DNA of 64,000 bases from Alphaproteobacteria bacterium (lineage in GTDB: Bacteria; Myxococcota_A; UBA796; GCA-2862545), in contig JACKEO010000002.1 in NCBI GenBank assembly GCA_020632955.1, positions 62,001 to 126,000 on the forward strand. Direction: 5' to 3'. A program made the position numbers and the translations under genes. Numbering within the stretch: position 1 is the stretch's first letter; each line of letters starts with the position of its first letter. The notes beneath the pieces are model-generated. The model was given only the letters and a program-made list of their open reading frames with translations, was not told the origin of the DNA and made no database searches. Of the stretch, positions 45,709 to 53,467 are shown piece after piece.

Positions 45709-46874
45709 GGGCAGCCCCCCGCGTCCCGGCACTCCTGCATGGCCTGCCGCAGGGCGGTGGCGTCCTGGAAGACCCGGGCGTCGGCGATGCCCACGAGCCA
45801 GCCCTCGGCCCGCTCCAGATCGCCCAGCCGGAACCACGCGAACGCCAGCGCGTAGCGGAGCGCGTCCTGCTGGAGCAGGCCCAGGCGATCCAGCCGGTCC
45901 TCGAGGGCCGCGGCGCGCGCCCAGTCCCCGAGCTCGATGTACAGACCCAGGCGCTGCCGGGCCTTGTCGACCGCGTCGGGCACCCGACCGTTGAGGTAGA
46001 GCGCGCGGTGCAGCTCGCCCGCCTGCCGGAAGCTCTCGGCCGCCGCCGCGAAGAGCGCCGGCTTCACCTCGGCCGCCACCTGGAGGATCTCCCCGGCGGC
46101 CGCGGGGTGTCCGTCGTCCAGGTAGAGCCGGGCCAGCTGCGCGGCCACGTCGGGCTCCGACGGGAAGCGGAGGCGGGCCTCCTCCAGCAGGAGCAGGGCC
46201 TCGCGCCGCTCCCCCGCCTGCCGCAGCGACTCGCCGATCACCAGCCAGGCGGTGGGATCGTCGGGGATGCGCGCCAGCAGCTGACGCCCCTCGGTCACCG
46301 CCGCCTGGAAGAGACCCTGGCGCACCAGCAGGAAGACGCGCTGACGGGCGAACTCCAGCTCCCCAGGGAAGCGGTCCTCGCCCCGCACCAGCGCCACCCA
46401 CGCGCCCGCCACGTCGTCCAGCGCCAGGTGGGCCCGCGCCCGCATGTGCCAGGTGCCCGTGAGGTTCGCCCCCACCTCGCCCGCGTCGTCCAGCGCCTGC
46501 AGCGCACCCTGGGCGTCGCCGGTGGCCAGCAGGGACTGGGCGAGCTGCAGGTGCACCAGCGGGTCGGCGTCCGGCTCGGCGAGCGCCAGCCGGAAGTCGC
46601 CGGCGGCCTGGTCGTGCAGGCCCTCGTGCGACCGCACCAGCCCGCGCAGGGTGAAGAAGCGCCCGCGATCCAGGCCGTCCTCGGTGTCGGGGTCCACCTC
46701 GGCCAGCACGGTGGCGGCGCGATCCCAGAAGCCGTCGGCGATGAGCCGGGCCGCGAGTGCGGTGCGATCCAGCTCGTCCTCCACGGCGGTCGTGGGCGCA
46801 GGCCGGCCCTTGGCCCCCAGCAGGGGCAGGGCGAGCAGCAGCGCCACCAGCAGTCGTCGCAGGCGCACGCTCAC
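45705..46874 (-). CDS. Exported TPR-repeat protein
   Basis: 389 residues from GTG 46874, which overlaps the TonB stop (GTGA). Signal peptide-like start VRLRRLLVALLLALPLLGA. Residues 40-370 are tetratricopeptide-like helical hairpins (PLVHLQLAQSLLATGDAQGALQALDDAG, PTAWLVIGESLRQAGERREALLLLEEA). In TonB-ExbB-DUF3450 operons a periplasmic TPR protein is commonly found between TonB and the receptor (family knowledge), probably linking the energising complex with the outer membrane. Confidence 0.85.
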   Translation of the reverse strand: MSVRLRRLLVALLLALPLLGAKGRPAPTTAVEDELDRTALAARLIADGFWDRAATVLAEVDPDTEDGLDRGRFFTLRGLVRSHEGLHDQAAGDFRLALAEPDADPLVHLQLAQSLLATGDAQGALQALDDAGEVGANLTGTWHMRARAHLALDDVAGAWVALVRGEDRFPGELEFARQRVFLLVRQGLFQAAVTEGRQLLARIPDDPTAWLVIGESLRQAGERREALLLLEEARLRFPSEPDVAAQLARLYLDDGHPAAAGEILQVAAEVKPALFAAAAESFRQAGELHRALYLNGRVPDAVDKARQRLGLYIELGDWARAAALEDRLDRLGLLQQDALRYALAFAWFRLGDLERAEGWLVGIADARVFQDATALRQAMQECRDAGGCP

Positions 46875-47509
46875 TCCAGCTCGAAGCGCAGCGTCTGGCG
46901 CGCGCGCACCGGCACGGGCCGGCCCTGGTACATCGCGGGCTGGAAGCGCCACTGGCGCAGCGCCGCGATGGCGGCCTCCTCGAAGACCCCCCGGGGCTGG
47001 GCCTCGAGCACCCGCACGTCCTCCACCCGGCCGTCGGCGCCCACGAGCAGCGAGAGCGTGACGTACCCGGTGATGAAGTCCTTCCGGGCGCGCGTGGGGA
47101 ACTCGGGCGCCACGCGGGCGGCCGGTCGCGGCGCCACGTCCACCGAGTCCTCGGTCATCACCACGTCGCCCACGTCCCCGAGCAGCGCCTGCGTGGCGTC
47201 GTCGAGCCCGCCCTGGAACTGGGGCAGGCCGAAGTCGAGGCCGGCCAGCCCCGCGGTGAGCGCGGGCATCGGCGGTGCGGCCGAGCGCTTGCGCTCCGGC
47301 TTGGGCTTGGGCTTGGGCTTCGCCGGGGGCGGCTTCTTCTCGGGCGGCACGTCGAAGGCCACGACCGCCGCGTCGCCACGGTCCCGGGGCGGGGCGATGG
47401 CCCCGTTCATCACGGCGAGCACGCCCGCGGTGAGGCCGAGGCCGAAGACGGCCGCGAGCACACCGCCGACGAGCTGGGCGCGCGTGTGGGAGCGGGGCAG
47501 ACCCGACAC
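46871..47509 (-). CDS. tonB: TonB-family energy transducer
   Basis: 212 residues, GTG immediately after the ExbD stop (TGAGTG). One N-terminal membrane segment (LVGGVLAAVFGLGLTAGVLAV), a Pro/Lys-rich periplasmic stretch (residues about 57-72: PPEKKPPPAKPKPKPKP) and a C-terminal TonB domain (ITGYVTLSLLVGADGRVEDV, AIAALRQWRFQPA, VRARQTLRFELE). It carries proton-motive energy from ExbBD to the receptor encoded downstream. Confidence 0.92.
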   Translation of the reverse strand: MSGLPRSHTRAQLVGGVLAAVFGLGLTAGVLAVMNGAIAPPRDRGDAAVVAFDVPPEKKPPPAKPKPKPKPERKRSAAPPMPALTAGLAGLDFGLPQFQGGLDDATQALLGDVGDVVMTEDSVDVAPRPAARVAPEFPTRARKDFITGYVTLSLLVGADGRVEDVRVLEAQPRGVFEEAAIAALRQWRFQPAMYQGRPVPVRARQTLRFELE

Positions 47510-47917
47510 TCAGCCCGCCTCCGTGTCGGTGACGACGCCCACATCGGTGGCGCCGGCGAGGCGGCACTGGTCCACGACCTCGATGAGCTTCTCCGAGGCC
47601 ACCCGCCGGTCCACCACGACGAGCACGCTGCCGTCGCTGCTGTCGCGCAGGTACTCGCGCACCCGGCTCTGCAGCATCCAGGGCTTCACGGGGGCATCGG
47701 CCACGTAGAGCGCCCCGTGGCGGTCGAGCACGATGCGCAGCGCCTTCGTGGACGCCCGGGAGCCCGACGCGGCGCCGGGGCGCTCGAGGTCGATCTGGCT
47801 GTCCTTCACGAAGGTGGTGGTCACCATGAAGAAGATCAGCAGGATGAAGACCACGTCGATCAGCGGGCTGATGTCCACCTCGGGCTTGCGCGAGGTGCGG
47901 CGGCGTCCGAGGCTCAT
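47510..47917 (-). CDS. exbD: ExbD/TolR-family biopolymer transport protein
   Basis: 135 residues. RRRTSRKPEVDISPLIDVVFILLIFFMVTTTFV: a basic cytosolic tail, the conserved Asp in PLIDVVF inside the single membrane helix, then a periplasmic domain (ALRIVLDRHGALYV, VLVVVDRRVASEKLIEVVDQ). It uses proton flow to drive TonB. ATG overlaps the ExbB stop by 4 nt. Confidence 0.93.
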   Translation of the reverse strand: MSLGRRRTSRKPEVDISPLIDVVFILLIFFMVTTTFVKDSQIDLERPGAASGSRASTKALRIVLDRHGALYVADAPVKPWMLQSRVREYLRDSSDGSVLVVVDRRVASEKLIEVVDQCRLAGATDVGVVTDTEAG

Positions 47918-48471
47918 GCGGCCTCCGTGAGCAGGGTGTCGACGACGGCGTCGAGGGCGTCGGCGAGGCGGGCCTGGCGGCGCTCGAGGGCGGCGCCCAG
48001 CAGCAGCCCCGGCACGGCCACCACGAGCCCCATCTGCGTGGAGATCATGGCCTCGCTGATGCCGGCACCGATGCCGCCCCCGCGGGTGAAGAGCTCCATC
48101 GTGCCCAGGCTGTCGAAGGTCTCGATCATCCCGCTCACCGTGCCCAGCAGACCGGCCAGCGGCGCCACGGCCACGGCGCTGCGCACGGTGCCCGCGTGGC
48201 GCGCGAAGGCCTCGTGGAAGGGCGCGACCGCCGCCGCGAGACGGCCGCGCTGCGCACGCCCCTGACGTGCGGCGTCCCGCGCCTCGTCCACCGCGACGTG
48301 CAGCAGGGTGGGCCCGCCACGCACCGCGAGCAGGGCCGCGGGCGTGAGGTCGCGGGGCAGGCGCAGGGCGAGCGCGCGGCTGCCCAGGCCGAACCACATC
48401 AGCGCGCAGCACACCGCCAGGATCGGGCCGACGAAGCCCGCGGCCTCCCAGGTCTCGAGGAGCTCGGTCAC
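47914..48471 (-). CDS. exbB: ExbB/MotA/TolQ-family proton channel protein
   Basis: 185 residues, GTG start overlapping the preceding stop. Three membrane segments: VGPILAVCCALMWFGLGSRAL, VAPLAGLLGTVSGMIETF and ISTQMGLVVAVPGLLLGA. The MotA/ExbB core signature LLGTVSGMIETF is present. It is shorter than E. coli ExbB and pairs with ExbD downstream. In TonB2-type operons a second, longer ExbB-like protein (TtpC) lies upstream, as here. Confidence 0.9.
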   Translation of the reverse strand: MTELLETWEAAGFVGPILAVCCALMWFGLGSRALALRLPRDLTPAALLAVRGGPTLLHVAVDEARDAARQGRAQRGRLAAAVAPFHEAFARHAGTVRSAVAVAPLAGLLGTVSGMIETFDSLGTMELFTRGGGIGAGISEAMISTQMGLVVAVPGLLLGAALERRQARLADALDAVVDTLLTEAA

Positions 48472-49877
48472 TTCGAGGCCGCCGCGAGACGATCCGGGGT
48501 GGCGTCGTCGTCGCCCTCGCCCGAGCCCAGCGCGGTGAGCACGCGCAGGGCGGCGGTCTCGGCCCGGGCGAGCACCACCTCGCCCCAGCCGGCGAGCAGG
48601 TTGCCGCCCAGCAGCGAGGGGATGGCCACCACGAGGCCGAACTGCGTGGTCACCAGCGCCTCGCTGATGCCCCCCGAGAGCATGCGCGGGTCGCCGGTGC
48701 CGTACTCGGTGATGATGTCGAAGGTGGCGATCATGCCGGTGACCGTGCCGAGCAGCCCGAGCAGCGGCGCCACAGCCGCGATGACGAGGATGGCGGCGCC
48801 GAAGCGCTCCACCAGCGGCTGCTCGCGGAGCAGGGCGGCGTTGGCCACGTCCTCCAGGGCGGCGTGCCCGTGGGCGGGCACCTCGAGGAGGTCGCGGACC
48901 ACCCGCGGCGCGCTCCCGGCACCGCCGCCGACGAGGGCGCGTGCCTGCGCCACCTCGCCCTGGGCCAGGGCCACGAGCGCCTCGTCCACCTCGCGCGCGC
49001 CCCGCGCGGCGCGCAGGAGCAGCACGATGCGAAGCAGGATGAGCACGAAGGCGCCCGCCCCGAGCACGAGGATGACGTACCCGACCACCCCACCGGCCGC
49101 GAGGACGTCCCCCAGGGACTTCTCGGCCCGCTCCTCGATGCGCTTGGTGCGTCCCTCGTGCAGGTAGATGCCCATCGCCGGCTCGGCGCGTCCGTCCGCC
49201 AGCGCGGTGCCGGTGGCGCCTCCGCCCTCCCGCCAGGCGTGCAGGTGACCCTCGCCCACGGGCACGAGGGCGTAGGCCTCGGCACCCGCGCGCCCGAAGG
49301 TGGCGACGTTGCCCACCAGCGCGAGCTCGCCCTCGAGGCGCGTGCCGTCGGGTCCGAAGAAGGCGCCGTCCACCCAGCGGACCTGGCCGCCCTGGGCGAT
49401 GCGCGCGCTGCCCTCGGCGAAGGCGCTGCGGAAGTCGTCGGCCTTGCCGTCCAGCCCCTCGCGCGCGGTGGCGGGGAGCTCGAAGCCGTCGGTCTCGAGG
49501 CTCGTGCGCGCCTGGAAGAGCGCGGCCTCCAGGGCGTCGTCGGCCTCCAGTGCCGTCTGTGCGGCGCGGTCCACGTCCTCCAGCAGGGCCTGGGCCTGCT
49601 CCCGTCGCACCTGGAGCGCCACGAGGCGGGCCTCCAGGCGATCCAGCTCGGCCTCGGCGTCGGCTCGTGCCGCCCGGCCCGCGTCGGCCTGGCTCGCGAC
49701 GCGCGCTTCCAGTCCCTCCCGCTCGGTGGACAGGTAGGCGAACTCCTTCTGGTAGGCGGCCTCGTAGGGGGCCAGGGCGATCTCCTCGGGGACCACCGGG
49801 AGGGCAGGCGGGGCCGGGGTCGGCTCCTGGGCCGACGCCGCGAGCAGCAGGCCGAGGACGGAGGCGAGCGGGGTCAT
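48468..49877 (-). CDS. TtpC-like long MotA/TolQ/ExbB protein with periplasmic coiled coil
   Basis: 469 residues. Signal peptide (MTPLASVLGLLLAASAQ), then a predicted coiled coil at residues about 35-125 (EGLEARVASQADAGRAARADAE), a beta-rich portion (GQVRWVDGAFFGPDG), a membrane segment (GYVILVLGAGAFVLILLRIVLLL near residue 265) and the ExbB core (VAPLLGLLGTVTGMIATFDI, FGLVVAIPSLLGG). This is the architecture of TtpC of the Vibrio TonB2 system. It probably modulates energy transfer. Overlaps both neighbours by 4 nt. Confidence 0.88.
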   Translation of the reverse strand: MTPLASVLGLLLAASAQEPTPAPPALPVVPEEIALAPYEAAYQKEFAYLSTEREGLEARVASQADAGRAARADAEAELDRLEARLVALQVRREQAQALLEDVDRAAQTALEADDALEAALFQARTSLETDGFELPATAREGLDGKADDFRSAFAEGSARIAQGGQVRWVDGAFFGPDGTRLEGELALVGNVATFGRAGAEAYALVPVGEGHLHAWREGGGATGTALADGRAEPAMGIYLHEGRTKRIEERAEKSLGDVLAAGGVVGYVILVLGAGAFVLILLRIVLLLRAARGAREVDEALVALAQGEVAQARALVGGGAGSAPRVVRDLLEVPAHGHAALEDVANAALLREQPLVERFGAAILVIAAVAPLLGLLGTVTGMIATFDIITEYGTGDPRMLSGGISEALVTTQFGLVVAIPSLLGGNLLAGWGEVVLARAETAALRVLTALGSGEGDDDATPDRLAAASK

Positions 49878-50635
49878 CGGGTCACCTCCGGCAGGGCCCA
49901 CGGCAGGTCGAACCAGCCCACGCGCACCTGCTTCGTCAGGGCGTCGAAGAGCTCGAGGAGCAGGGTCACGTCGCCGGCGTCCGTGAGCTCCACCCAGCGC
50001 CAGCCGGCGCCCTCGCGGACCGCGCGTCCCACCCGCTCGTCGTCCGTGCGGAAGAAGATGGCCACCATGCCGAGGCGGGCCACGTCCACCAGCCGCTCCT
50101 CGCCGTCGAGCACGATCACCTGGCGGTCGAGCACGTTCTCGCGGGTGAGCCGGAGCTCGTCCTCCACCAGCTGCCACGACCGCCCGAGCGCCTTGCGCAC
50201 GTCGAGGGTGCCCGCCCCCACCTGGTCGGCGAGCCCGTCCACCGCGGCCAGCCGCTCGCCCACCCGGTAGGGCAGCCCGCCCTCCACGCGGACGCGGAGC
50301 CCGGCCAGCGCCTCGGAGACCACCGGGGTGAGCACGGCGCCGGCGACGTCGTCGGAGGCGAGCACCTCGCGCTGCGCCTCCACCTGACGCTCCACCTCGC
50401 CGAGCTGCAGCTCCTCCTGGCGGATGCGCGCCTCCAGCTCCGCCTTGCGCAGCTCGAAGGAGCGGAGGTCGCTGCGCAGCGCCTCCTGCTCGAGCTCCAG
50501 CGTCTCGGAGAGCTGCTCCACCTCGCCTCGGAGGCGGGCCAGCTGGCGGGCCAGCTGGGCGGCGTCCTCGGCCCGGGCCGGCAGGGCGGACCACACCGCC
50601 ACCGCCACCATCAGGCTGCGCACACTCGTTCTCAT
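49874..50635 (-). CDS. DUF3450 family periplasmic coiled-coil protein
   Basis: 253 residues from ATG 50635, with GAGGT 5 nt upstream. Signal peptide (MRTSVRSLMVAVAVWSALPARA), then a long heptad coiled coil (residues 25-100: QLARLRGEVEQLSETLELEQ) and a C-terminal globular part with IVLDGEERLVDVARLGMVAIFFRT, the segment typical of DUF3450. DUF3450 genes lie next to ttpC-exbB-exbD-tonB in proteobacteria. ATG... of the next gene overlaps its stop. It starts the tightly overlapping block; a strong hairpin lies just upstream. Confidence 0.88.
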   Translation of the reverse strand: MRTSVRSLMVAVAVWSALPARAEDAAQLARQLARLRGEVEQLSETLELEQEALRSDLRSFELRKAELEARIRQEELQLGEVERQVEAQREVLASDDVAGAVLTPVVSEALAGLRVRVEGGLPYRVGERLAAVDGLADQVGAGTLDVRKALGRSWQLVEDELRLTRENVLDRQVIVLDGEERLVDVARLGMVAIFFRTDDERVGRAVREGAGWRWVELTDAGDVTLLLELFDALTKQVRVGWFDLPWALPEVTR

Positions 50636-50700
50636 GGGGACCTCGGGAGGGCCTGGCTTCAACGCGGAGACCCGCCGGCACGAAGCCCGCGGGTCGGAGG

Positions 50701-50724
50701 GCCTCCGCCGCGACCGGCGGAGGC
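50701..50724 (-). terminator. Strong 10-bp hairpin after the beta-helix paralogue 2 gene
   Basis: GCCTCCGCCG (50701-50710) pairs perfectly with CGGCGGAGGC (50715-50724) around a CGAC tetraloop, 21 nt beyond the stop at 50745 and 66 nt before the DUF3450 start. It may stop or attenuate transcription so that the lipoprotein is made in excess over the energy-transduction block. No U tract follows. Confidence 0.6.
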
Positions 50725-50744
50725 GAGGGATGTGACGTTCGAGG

Positions 50745-52199
50745 CTACTTGTCGGCGAACTCCGACCAGGCCGTCCAGTCGGTGTCGCCGAAGGCGCCGA
50801 CGTAGTCGGTGGCGGTGAAGAAGGCGTCGTCGAGCTTGCCGGAGGCCACGTTCAGGGCCGGGGAGCCGGCCTTGGGCAGGAGGCCGGCCGGGCTCGTCAC
50901 GGTGCCCACGTCGGTGAGCATCGGGTCGGCCGCGCTGTTGCCGGTGCCGCCGGTGAACCAGGTCTCGGCGGTGAAGGGCGTGCCCGCCACCTTGTCCTCG
51001 AACTGGTTGCCGGTGCCGCAGCCCACGATGGAGTTGGTGATGGCCAGCTCGCCGTTCAGCTTCGACTGCCCCGCGTCCCAGCCGGCGGCGTAGGTCGTGG
51101 CGTCGTCGAGCGACAGGCAGTGCTTCTTGGTGTTCGTCACGATGAAGCGGTCGAACACGCCGGCGGTGCCCTCGCGGACGCGCATGCCGTTGGACTGCGG
51201 CTCGGCGTTCGCGCCGGCGATGGTGACGTTCTGCAGCATCGGCTTCGAACGGGGGAGGAGGTCGTCGGACTCCTCGTTGTTGTCGGCCTCGATGCCGTTG
51301 TCGCCGGCACCCGCGTAGGGCTGGATCGCGATCCACTGGCCCTTGCCGCGCCAGCCGTCCGTCCAGTCGAGCCCGTCGTCGCCGTTGCCGGTGAGGATGA
51401 CGCGCTTGACGTTCACGGTGCCGCCGAAGAACTCGACGCCGTCGTCGGCGCAGCGGTGGGCGTGGATGTCCTCGACCACCGTCTTGTTGCCGACGCCCTG
51501 GAAGGCGATGCCGTTGATCTCCTTGGTGTCGGAGATCAGCGTGCCGGCGAACTCGACGCGGACGAACTTGAGCACGCCGCTGTCATCGGCCTCGTCAGGA
51601 CCGCCGTACTTGCCGGTGCCCGCCTCGCCGTCGAGGTCGGCGCCCGTGCACTTCGGATCGCTGCCGGAGGGCTCGGCGCAGGTGTTCGACGGCGCGTTGC
51701 CGTTGATCACCAGCCCGCCCCAGTCCGACGGACCGCGCTTCCCGATCTCCTGGTCGGAGGTGAAGACGATGGGGGCGTCCTTGGTGCCCTCGGCCATGAT
51801 CTTCGAGAAGCGGTTGACCACCAGGAAGCCGTCCGAGGCGGAGTCGCCGTAGACCGTGGTGCCGGCCTCGATCACGATGGTGGCGCCCTTGGCCTTGGTG
51901 CCGTCGCCGATGAACACGCCGCCGTCGAGCACCCAGGCGCGGTCCTTCGAGAGCTTCAGGTCGCTGCTGATGGTGCCCTTGAGGAAGCCCACCTTCTCGG
52001 GGGAGTCCTGGCAGGTCACGCCCGCGACCTCGCAGGCGTCGGGGATGCCCGTGGTGCCGGTGTCGGAGGTGTCACCCGTGTCCGAGGTGTCCGAGGTGTC
52101 GGTCGCGTCGGTGTCGGTGTCGGTGGTGGACTTGTCGGTGGACGCGTCGCAGGCCGCGAGGAGGGCGAGCACGCCGACGAGGGCAGGCTGGAGCTTCAT
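50745..52199 (-). CDS. Parallel beta-helix-like lipoprotein, paralogue 2
   Basis: 484 residues. ATG with AGGAG 7 nt upstream. Lipoprotein signal MKLQPALVGVLALLAAC (Cys17) and a Thr/Asp/Ser/Gly linker of about 30 residues (TDTDTDATDTSDTSDTGD). The body follows paralogue 1 almost segment by segment: VIEAGTTVYGDSASDGFLVV, SDWGGLVINGNAPSNTC, FVRVEFAGTLISD, DGVEFFGGTVNVKR, GDDGLDWTDGW, NGIEADNNEESDD. First gene of the minus-strand TonB locus. Homologues in Bacteroidota and marine Proteobacteria also sit next to TonB-dependent receptors (recalled). Function unknown; surface ligand capture is inferred. Confidence 0.85.
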   Translation of the reverse strand: MKLQPALVGVLALLAACDASTDKSTTDTDTDATDTSDTSDTGDTSDTGTTGIPDACEVAGVTCQDSPEKVGFLKGTISSDLKLSKDRAWVLDGGVFIGDGTKAKGATIVIEAGTTVYGDSASDGFLVVNRFSKIMAEGTKDAPIVFTSDQEIGKRGPSDWGGLVINGNAPSNTCAEPSGSDPKCTGADLDGEAGTGKYGGPDEADDSGVLKFVRVEFAGTLISDTKEINGIAFQGVGNKTVVEDIHAHRCADDGVEFFGGTVNVKRVILTGNGDDGLDWTDGWRGKGQWIAIQPYAGAGDNGIEADNNEESDDLLPRSKPMLQNVTIAGANAEPQSNGMRVREGTAGVFDRFIVTNTKKHCLSLDDATTYAAGWDAGQSKLNGELAITNSIVGCGTGNQFEDKVAGTPFTAETWFTGGTGNSAADPMLTDVGTVTSPAGLLPKAGSPALNVASGKLDDAFFTATDYVGAFGDTDWTAWSEFADK

Positions 52200-52315
52200 G
52201 GGAGGTCTCCTGGTGCTGTGGAAAGCGCCGCCCTCCTACGAGCCGCACCTCCACGCGTCCGTGCCGCCGCGGGTGCACCTCGTGAACCTCTCGGTGACGT
52301 CCGGTGACGGTCGTG
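52200..52315 (-). promoter_or_regulatory. 116-nt upstream region of the TonB locus
   Basis: The only gap upstream of the 52199 gene, so the main promoter of the locus should be here. GTGAC (52304-52308) and GTCAC (52315-52319) form an inverted repeat with a 6-nt spacer at its far end, overlapping the glycosyltransferase stop. No clear -10/-35 or Fur-box-like sequence was seen. Confidence 0.3.
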
Positions 52316-53467
52316 TCACGGAGCCAGCTGCCGCAGCACCTCCTCCAGCTCCCGGGCCCGCGCCGTCCACGACCACCGGGCCGCGATCGCCCGCGCCGCC
52401 GCCTGCCCGAGGCGGGCCCGCATCGCCGGGGCAGCGAGCGCGGCCCGGAGCGCGCCGGCGAAGGCGGCAGGGTCGCGGCCCCCCACGGGCAGCACGCCCT
52501 CCACCGGGGGTGCGGTCGCGGCGGCGCACACCACGGGCACCCCCGCGGCGAGCAGGTTGAGCACCTTCATCGGGAAGCCCGGGCACACCTGGCGGGGCAC
52601 GCACGCCACCGCAGCCGCCGCCAGGGCGTCACGGAGGTCGTCCAGCCCCCGCTCCCGCACCACCCGCAGGCGATCGGGCGGCACGGCGGCGAAGCGGTCG
52701 CCGGGATCGTCCCGGGTGAGCACGAGCAGCCCCGCCTCGGGCAGCGAGGCCATCGCCTCGACCAGCAGGTCCAGGTCCTGGTAGCGGTCGAGGTTGCCCG
52801 TGTAGAGCACCCACGGTCGATCGCCCAGGTCCCACCGCGCGTGGGCCGCCTCGGCGTCCCCTCCCCGCACCTCGTCGGGCTCCACGCCCGGCGGCACCTG
52901 CCACACCCGTCGCGCACCGACGTCACGGAGGTGGCGCGCGCCGTCCGGCGAGAGCGCCAGCGCGCCGTCGGCGGTCCGGGCCACCCCGGCATCGAGGAGC
53001 GCCCCGGCACGCGCCGCGATCCCACCGAGCCTCCCGGGCACCCAGTCGGGGAGCTCGGTCTCGAGGGAGGTGTGGCACACGTACAGCACGGGCACGTCGA
53101 GGCCCGCCAGCCGGCGGGCCGCCAGGGCCACGCCGACGGCCTCCACGTGGTGGGCCACGATCACGTCGGGCGGTCGCGCCGCGAGGGTGCGACGCACCGC
53201 ACGGAGCAGCAGCAGGTCCTGCAGCGGACGATCCGGGCTGGGACCGCTCCGCAGCACCCCGAGCCGGCCCAGCGCCGGGGGACGCACCCGCTCCACCCCT
53301 TCCGGCCCGTCTCCCTCGCCGTGACCGTAGGTGGCGAGGCGCACCGCATGCCCTCGCCGGGCGAGCGCACGCGCCATGCCTCCCGCGAGCACCTGGGAGC
53401 CGAAGGGCAGCGGGAAGGGAAAGGCCCCGACCAGCAGCAGGTCGAGCGCCGCGGGATCGCGGGTCAC
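52316..53467 (-). CDS. Glycosyltransferase family 4-like protein
   Basis: 383 residues from GTG 53467, overlapping the upstream stop (GTGA). Rossmann-like N-half (LLLVGAFPFPLPFGSQVLAGGMARAL, DVIVAHHVEAVGVALAARRL) and the GT4 C-half (VWQVPPGVEPDEV, VLYTGNLDRYQDLDLLVEAM, CPGFPMKVLNLLAAGVPVV). In the usual EX7E position the second Glu is Asn (VLNLLAAG), so activity is uncertain. GT4 enzymes move sugars from nucleotide donors to glycans or lipids. Coupled to the sulfatase-fold membrane protein gene. Confidence 0.85.
   Translation of the reverse strand: MTRDPAALDLLLVGAFPFPLPFGSQVLAGGMARALARRGHAVRLATYGHGEGDGPEGVERVRPPALGRLGVLRSGPSPDRPLQDLLLLRAVRRTLAARPPDVIVAHHVEAVGVALAARRLAGLDVPVLYVCHTSLETELPDWVPGRLGGIAARAGALLDAGVARTADGALALSPDGARHLRDVGARRVWQVPPGVEPDEVRGGDAEAAHARWDLGDRPWVLYTGNLDRYQDLDLLVEAMASLPEAGLLVLTRDDPGDRFAAVPPDRLRVVRERGLDDLRDALAAAAVACVPRQVCPGFPMKVLNLLAAGVPVVCAAATAPPVEGVLPVGGRDPAAFAGALRAALAAPAMRARLGQAAARAIAARWSWTARARELEEVLRQLAP

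Noticed and set aside
50745..52199. Type IX secretion cargo label often given to this lipoprotein family
   Set aside because: No C-terminal sorting domain is visible, the protein has a lipobox, and no type IX secretion genes are in the window.
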